Shown in pieces: positions 5,459 through 8,797 of a DNA stretch of 8,797 nucleotides. This DNA comes from an uncultured Clostridium sp. GTDB taxonomy: Bacteria; Bacillota; Clostridia; Lachnospirales; Lachnospiraceae. The stretch lies in the NCBI GenBank assembly GCA_947643685.1, contig CANRXD010000041.1:1-8797 (forward strand). The letters are read 5' to 3'. A model generated the notes under the pieces. It ran no database searches, was not told the origin of the DNA, and was given only the letters and a program-made list of their open reading frames with translations. How positions within the stretch are numbered: position 1 is the first letter of the stretch; each line of letters starts with the position of its first letter. A program made the position numbers and the translations under genes.

Positions 5459-6583
5459 ATGACAAAAATTGATATTATTTCCGGATTTTTAGGAGCCGGA
5501 AAAACAACGTTCATAAAAAAATTGCTTGAAGAGGCCATTGCGGGAGAAAAGGTGGTTCTCATTGAGAATGAATTTGGAGAGATCGGTATTGACGGCGGCT
5601 TTTTACAGGATTCCGGCATAGAGATCCGTGAGATGAATTCCGGCTGTATCTGCTGTTCCCTGGTGGGAGATTTTGGACGTTCTTTGTCTGAGGTGCTTTC
5701 CAAATACGCTCCGGACCGTGTTATCATTGAGCCATCCGGTGTGGGCAAGCTTTCCGATGTGATGAAGGCTGTCTGCGATGTGGCGGGAGAAAATGAAGTA
5801 ACATTAAACGGCTCCGTGACTGTTGTGGATGCACAGAAATGCAAAATGTATATGAAGAATTTTGGCGAGTTTTTCAATAATCAGATCGAAAGTGCCGGAA
5901 CCATTGTCTTAAGCAGAACCGATGTGGCAGACGCGGATAAGGTGGCTGCCAGTGTGGAGTTAATTCGTGAGAAGAATCCCAGGGCTGCCATCGTCACCAC
6001 ACCCATCAGCAGGCTTACAGGAGCGCAGCTTCTGGAAATTATTGAAAAGCCGGCAGACGACATGGCCGCAGAGCTTTTAGAGGAAGTAAAGCATGGCCAT
6101 CACCACCATCACGACCATGGGGAGGAGTGTGGATGCGGCCATGAGCACCACCATCACGATCATGAGGAGGAGTGCGGATGCGGCCATGAGCACCACCACG
6201 ATCATGAGGAGGAGTGCGGATGCGGTCATGAGCATCACCATCACGGCCATGAGGAGGAGTGCGGATGCGGCCATGAGCACCATCATCATCACCACGGACA
6301 TGATGCGGATGAAGTGTTTACGAGCTGGGGGCTTGAAACCAGCCGCACGATCAGTCTTGAGAAACTGGAAGCAGTTCTTAAGGATCTGGCCCACAGTGAA
6401 AAGTATGGCGTGGTGCTCCGTGCCAAGGGTATGCTGCCTGATGAAAACGGAACCTGGCATTATTTCGATCTGGTACCGGAGGAAACGGAGATCCGTACCG
6501 GTTCTCCGATTTATACGGGAAAAGTGTGTGTAATCGGCTCCAACCTGAAAGAGGATGAACTGAAAGAAGTCTTTGGAAAATAG
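5459..6583 (+). CDS. G3E/CobW-family GTPase with Cys/His-rich metal-binding insert
   Basis: This 374-residue protein belongs to the COG0523 group of metallochaperone-like GTPases, which load or deliver metal ions (often zinc) using GTP. It has a P-loop GFLGAGKTT (9-17), VLIENEFGEIGIDGG (33-47), the metal-binding CxCC motif in SGCICCSL (61-68), the DxxG-like EPSG (91-94), VVDAQ (122-126) and SRTD (152-155) at the usual NKxD position. Residues 212-281 are a Cys/His repeat block. The CobW C-terminal domain follows (about 285-374). The start at 5459 has AAGGA seven bases upstream; the longer in-frame start at 5408 would add 17 residues before the beta strand that leads into the P-loop. It is the first gene of a pair, 12 bases from the next. 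The metal cannot be read from sequence; zinc or nickel fit the His-rich insert. Confidence 0.92.
   Translation: MTKIDIISGFLGAGKTTFIKKLLEEAIAGEKVVLIENEFGEIGIDGGFLQDSGIEIREMNSGCICCSLVGDFGRSLSEVLSKYAPDRVIIEPSGVGKLSDVMKAVCDVAGENEVTLNGSVTVVDAQKCKMYMKNFGEFFNNQIESAGTIVLSRTDVADADKVAASVELIREKNPRAAIVTTPISRLTGAQLLEIIEKPADDMAAELLEEVKHGHHHHHDHGEECGCGHEHHHHDHEEECGCGHEHHHDHEEECGCGHEHHHHGHEEECGCGHEHHHHHHGHDADEVFTSWGLETSRTISLEKLEAVLKDLAHSEKYGVVLRAKGMLPDENGTWHYFDLVPEETEIRTGSPIYTGKVCVIGSNLKEDELKEVFGK
6119..6301 (+). repeat. Four tandem in-frame Cys-Gly-Cys-Gly-His units in the GTPase
   Basis: Four units start at 6119, 6164, 6206 and 6251, of 15, 14, 15 and 17 codons. Each encodes (G/E)EECGCGHEHHH followed by a variable His run with Asp or Gly. 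The DNA copies are nearly identical, for example GAGGAGTGCGGATGCGG recurs, so the array probably grew by recent duplication. With the preceding HGHHHHHDH, residues 212-281 hold 32 His and 8 Cys. Confidence 0.9.
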
Positions 6584-6595
6584 TCAGGAGAAAAT

Positions 6596-7549
6596 ATGAA
6601 CGGTAACATGGAAGACAGAATGCCGGTATTTCTGATTAACGGCTTTCTGGAAGCAGGAAAAACACAGTTTATTTCCTATACTTTACAGCAGGAATATTTC
6701 CAGTCTGATGGAACCACAGTCCTGATTCTCTGTGAGGAAGGGGATACGGAATATGATAAGGAGCTGTTGAAGAAAACCCACACCAGGATGATTACGGTGG
6801 AGGATGCTTCGGAGATGGACGAAGATTTCTTTGGACGGCTGGAGGCCCTTTATGATCCGGAACGCGTTCTCATTGAGTGGAACGGCATGTGGCCTCAGGA
6901 CCAGCTCCATCTGCCGAAAAACTGGCAGCTGTTCCAGCAGATTACGATCATTGACGGCTCCACCTTTGAGCTGTATTTAAACAACATGAAGCCGCTTCTC
7001 GGGCTTTTGGTGAGAAACTCTGAGTTAATCATCATGAACCGCTGTGATGACGTAAGCGATGAAAATATTCTCAAGTACCGCAGAGGACTGAAAGCTCTGA
7101 ATCCTCAGGCGGAGATGATTTTTGAGGATGCTGAGGGTGAGATTGAGCAGGAAGTCCTGGAAGAGGATCTGCCGTATGATATGAAGGCCGATGTGATTGA
7201 GATTTCCCCGGATGCCTATGGAATCTGGTATATTGACGCTCTTGATAAAAAGGACCGGTACGAGGATAAAGTGGTAGAATTCACTGCTATGGTTTTAAAA
7301 TCTCCGGAGTTTCCGAAAAACTATTTTGTCCCGGGCCGCATGGCCATGACATGCTGTGAGGCAGATATGACGTTTCTGGGCTTTATCTGCAAGGCCAGAG
7401 AGGCAAAAACTCTGGAGACGGGAAAATGGGTTAAGGTACGTGCGAAGATTGCCTATGAATTCTGGCAGGATTATGATGGAGTAGGCCCCGTGCTCTATGC
7501 GGAGTCTGTGGAGCCGGCTCAGGAAATAAAACAGATCGTACAGTTTTAG
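6596..7549 (+). CDS. Second G3E-like GTPase with a TIGR03943/YcgQ-like C-terminal domain
   Basis: The 317-residue protein starts 12 bases after the first GTPase, with AGGAG five to six bases before the ATG. Its N-terminal half keeps the G3E layout: P-loop INGFLEAGKTQ (14-24), a VLIEWNG strand (91-97) where partners have EPSG, TIIDGSTFELYL (117-128) and MNRCD (147-151) near the NKxD position. It has no CxCC metal motif. Residues about 225-310 resemble the C-terminal part of TIGR03943/YcgQ-type proteins: FVPGRMAMTCCEADMTFLGF (244-263), then ETGKWVKVRAKI (274-285) and a final GVGPVLYAESVEPA segment. These are known from memory as partners of a permease in zinc-responsive loci. It may work with the first GTPase as a heteromeric metal-allocation system. 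No permease follows it here. The fusion assignment is by motif only. Confidence 0.8.
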   Translation: MNGNMEDRMPVFLINGFLEAGKTQFISYTLQQEYFQSDGTTVLILCEEGDTEYDKELLKKTHTRMITVEDASEMDEDFFGRLEALYDPERVLIEWNGMWPQDQLHLPKNWQLFQQITIIDGSTFELYLNNMKPLLGLLVRNSELIIMNRCDDVSDENILKYRRGLKALNPQAEMIFEDAEGEIEQEVLEEDLPYDMKADVIEISPDAYGIWYIDALDKKDRYEDKVVEFTAMVLKSPEFPKNYFVPGRMAMTCCEADMTFLGFICKAREAKTLETGKWVKVRAKIAYEFWQDYDGVGPVLYAESVEPAQEIKQIVQF

Positions 7550-7605
7550 GACGGAGTATCAGGGCTGCCTTTTTCCATTTCTGAAGGGCATGGCGGGCGG
7601 GAGAA

Positions 7606-7642
7606 CCGGGGAATGAGCTGTCTTTTCATGACATTTCCCCGG
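7606..7642. terminator. Inverted repeat between convergent genes, possible terminator
   Basis: CCGGGGAA (7606-7613) and TTCCCCGG (7635-7642) form an 8-bp perfect stem with a 21-base interior, between the stop of the second GTPase and the stop of the convergent DUF5655-type gene. No T-run follows directly on either strand, so an intrinsic terminator is only possible. Confidence 0.3.
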
Positions 7643-7689
7643 CGGATCTGCCGTTTTGTGCAGGGCGGATTGTTAAAGCGACGTTATCG

Positions 7690-8067
7690 TTATTTTTGCC
7701 GGGAAAACTCCGCCGCTTCTCTGATCCAGTCCATCAGCTCCTTGTCGATCTCATCCGGATGGGAAACGAGCAGGTGATGAGTCCAGCGGTTCGGATATGG
7801 CTCGGTGGCAATGTCGATTCGGGCAGATTCCGCCTTATGTTCCAGGCCGAAAGTCACAACAATATAATCCTTTGGACAGTCTTTCTTCTTACGTACCCGT
7901 GCAAACGATACACAGGCGAACATATGTTTATTATAAAAGGAAATTTGACTTTTTTTCACCTTGACGCACACATTGTCAATTTCACTTAAAATTCGTTTTT
8001 CCAGCTTCTCATACAATGAAAGAGCATCCATATGTCCTTCAAAAAATAAAAGGGTGTCTGTGTTCAT
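7690..8067 (-). CDS. DUF5655-type small protein
   Basis: The 125-residue protein begins MNTDTLLFFEGH, continues with a helix (ALSLYEKLEKRI, about 15-26), then VKVKKSQISFYNKHMFACVSF (about 35-55) and a basic RVRKKKDC stretch, and ends in HHLLVSHPDEIDKELMDWIREA. This fits the small single-domain DUF5655 family, whose function is not established. The start at 8067 is chosen because ATG shares its A with the TAA of the preceding gene (TAATG), which indicates translational coupling, and AAAGGAGG lies about ten bases upstream. A longer start at 8094 would overlap more with no family match. No catalytic residues can be named. Confidence 0.75.
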   Translation of the reverse strand: MNTDTLLFFEGHMDALSLYEKLEKRILSEIDNVCVKVKKSQISFYNKHMFACVSFARVRKKKDCPKDYIVVTFGLEHKAESARIDIATEPYPNRWTHHLLVSHPDEIDKELMDWIREAAEFSRQK

Positions 8068-8474
8068 TATTCTCTGTCCTCCTTTCCGCACCATGCCGCA
8101 ATCCTGGCAATCAGTTCAAGGGGAAGCGGCTTATCATAGGGAAACTGGATAGTCCCCTTACTTGTTTTGTATCCCTGCAGCTGATCTGCAAAGACTTCCA
8201 CTGCATCGGGACCGGGATACAGGCCGATGTGTTTTTGGGATGCCGCGAACTGAATGAGATTCCACTTTTTCCAGTAAGTCGGCATACTCCATGATATTTT
8301 TTGGACAGCGTCCGGCAGGGTGCTGTGGATGGTTTCGTTAATCTGTTTGAGATATGCCCGGGTATATTCCGGCTGTTGTGCAATATATTCCTCAATGGTC
8401 TGCGGAGCCGGGCCACAGTAATGACTTTGATTTGTATTTTTGAATTTTCGCCCGCATTTTGGACATTCCCACAT
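8067..8474 (-). CDS. DUF1801/YdhG-type protein with N-terminal zinc-finger-like motif
   Basis: The 135-residue protein begins MWECPKCGRKF and has C4, C7, H18 and C20, a CxxC...HxC arrangement that could bind zinc. Then comes the DUF1801 (YdhG/YobT-like) fold: TIEEYIAQQP (26-35), INETIHSTLPDAVQKISWSMPTYW (45-68), HIGLYPGPDAVEVF (82-95) and KGTIQFPYDKPLPLELIARIA (106-126). The family is small; one characterised group binds iron-related partners, but the role of this one is unknown. GGAG lies nine bases before the ATG at 8474. It overlaps the DUF5655-type gene by one base, so the two are probably made together. It follows the solute-binding-protein gene by about 50 bases. Confidence 0.85.
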   Translation of the reverse strand: MWECPKCGRKFKNTNQSHYCGPAPQTIEEYIAQQPEYTRAYLKQINETIHSTLPDAVQKISWSMPTYWKKWNLIQFAASQKHIGLYPGPDAVEVFADQLQGYKTSKGTIQFPYDKPLPLELIARIAAWCGKEDRE

Positions 8475-8524
8475 CTTTTCTGTCTCCTTTTCTTTATTTC
8501 TTTATGAATCGACCACTTTTTCCG

Positions 8525-8797
8525 CTATTCGACGATATCCCCCGGTTGTTTTCCTGTTCTTTCCTGAATTGCTTTCTGAATGCCAATGATATAGAAAATC
8601 GCATGTTCCGGCGTGGAGACTTTCTGCAAAAAGGAAGGACGGCCGACTTCCATACAGGCTTTGGACAAGGCTGCGATCTCCGGATCCATGTCCGCCTGCC
8701 AGCCCGCGCGCAGTCCCACAGAACTGCCCGGCAGGAACTCCAGCTGCACGTTCGGATCCGCATAGTCGATACCCCAGTACATCACGGTGAAGCCAAG
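8525..8797 (-). CDS. C-terminal end of a probable family-5 solute-binding protein (partial)
   Basis: The frame is open from the window edge, shows 90 residues and ends in TAG at 8527-8525. The visible start is LGFTVMYWGIDYADPNVQLEF. The WGxDYxDP pattern resembles the motif near the C-terminus of peptide/nickel ABC-transporter binding proteins (SBP_bac_5). The rest, with MDPEIAALSKACMEV, a Pro-rich turn and a final amphipathic helix IIGIQKAIQERTG, is less diagnostic. The ATG at 8782 is probably internal because the frame continues upstream without a stop. If correct, it is the extracellular ligand-binding part of an ABC importer whose other genes lie to the right. Confidence 0.5.
   Translation of the reverse strand, partial: LGFTVMYWGIDYADPNVQLEFLPGSSVGLRAGWQADMDPEIAALSKACMEVGRPSFLQKVSTPEHAIFYIIGIQKAIQERTGKQPGDIVE

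Noticed and set aside
6077..6533. Open frames on both strands over the Cys/His repeat
   Set aside because: Repeats without stops open all frames; only the frame of the GTPase gives conserved domains.
8494..8763. 89-codon minus-strand frame overlapping the partial binding-protein gene
   Set aside because: Arg/Ser-rich shadow translation; the other frame is open to the window edge and carries the WGxDYxDP motif.

Overview
The window looks like chromosomal DNA of an anaerobic Firmicute, most likely a gut Lachnospiraceae or other Clostridia. The evidence is moderate GC, strong AGGAGG-type ribosome binding sites, tight or overlapping gene junctions and protein types typical of that group. No rRNA, tRNA, CRISPR array, transposase or phage gene is visible.

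Region 1 (1-4967) is an aromatic-acid decarboxylation locus. On the minus strand an operon runs lpdC (UbiD-family, closest by motif to gallate/protocatechuate decarboxylase), then ubiX/lpdB (flavin prenyltransferase that makes the prenyl-FMN cofactor), then an lpdD-like cofactor-chaperone gene that runs off the left edge. The lpdD-like frame is interrupted by one in-frame TAG at codon 27, between two well-aligned family segments. A LysR-type regulator is transcribed divergently from lpdC. The shared intergenic region carries a perfect 11-3-11 bp palindrome placed as a LysR operator. Convergent to lysR lies a DASS/SLC13-type carrier, a plausible importer or exchanger for the substrate. The inferred scheme is: a hydroxylated benzoate enters, LpdC removes CO2 using prenyl-FMN from UbiX, and LysR senses the acid or its product.

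Region 2 (4968-5458) is about 490 bases without a confident gene. It holds a possible small leader ORF before the carrier, a fully self-pairing 153-bp element with 15-bp perfect terminal inverted repeats (5190-5342), two copies of a GCTAA...GTTAGTAA motif on either side of that element, and a good promoter for the next operon.

Region 3 (5459-7549) is a two-gene plus-strand operon of G3E/CobW-type GTPases linked to metal homeostasis. The first has a normal P-loop, a CxCC motif and a large Cys/His repeat insert. The second lacks CxCC and carries a C-terminal segment resembling the TIGR03943 (YcgQ-like) domain. This suggests metal (zinc-type) allocation, but no Zur box could be identified with confidence.

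Region 4 (7690-8797) is on the minus strand. It has the 3' end of a probable family-5 solute-binding protein at the right edge, then a DUF1801-type protein with an N-terminal zinc-finger-like motif, which overlaps a DUF5655-type protein by one base. TAG is the normal stop of three genes here, so the TAG in lpdD is probably a true nonsense codon or a sequence error rather than a recoded codon.
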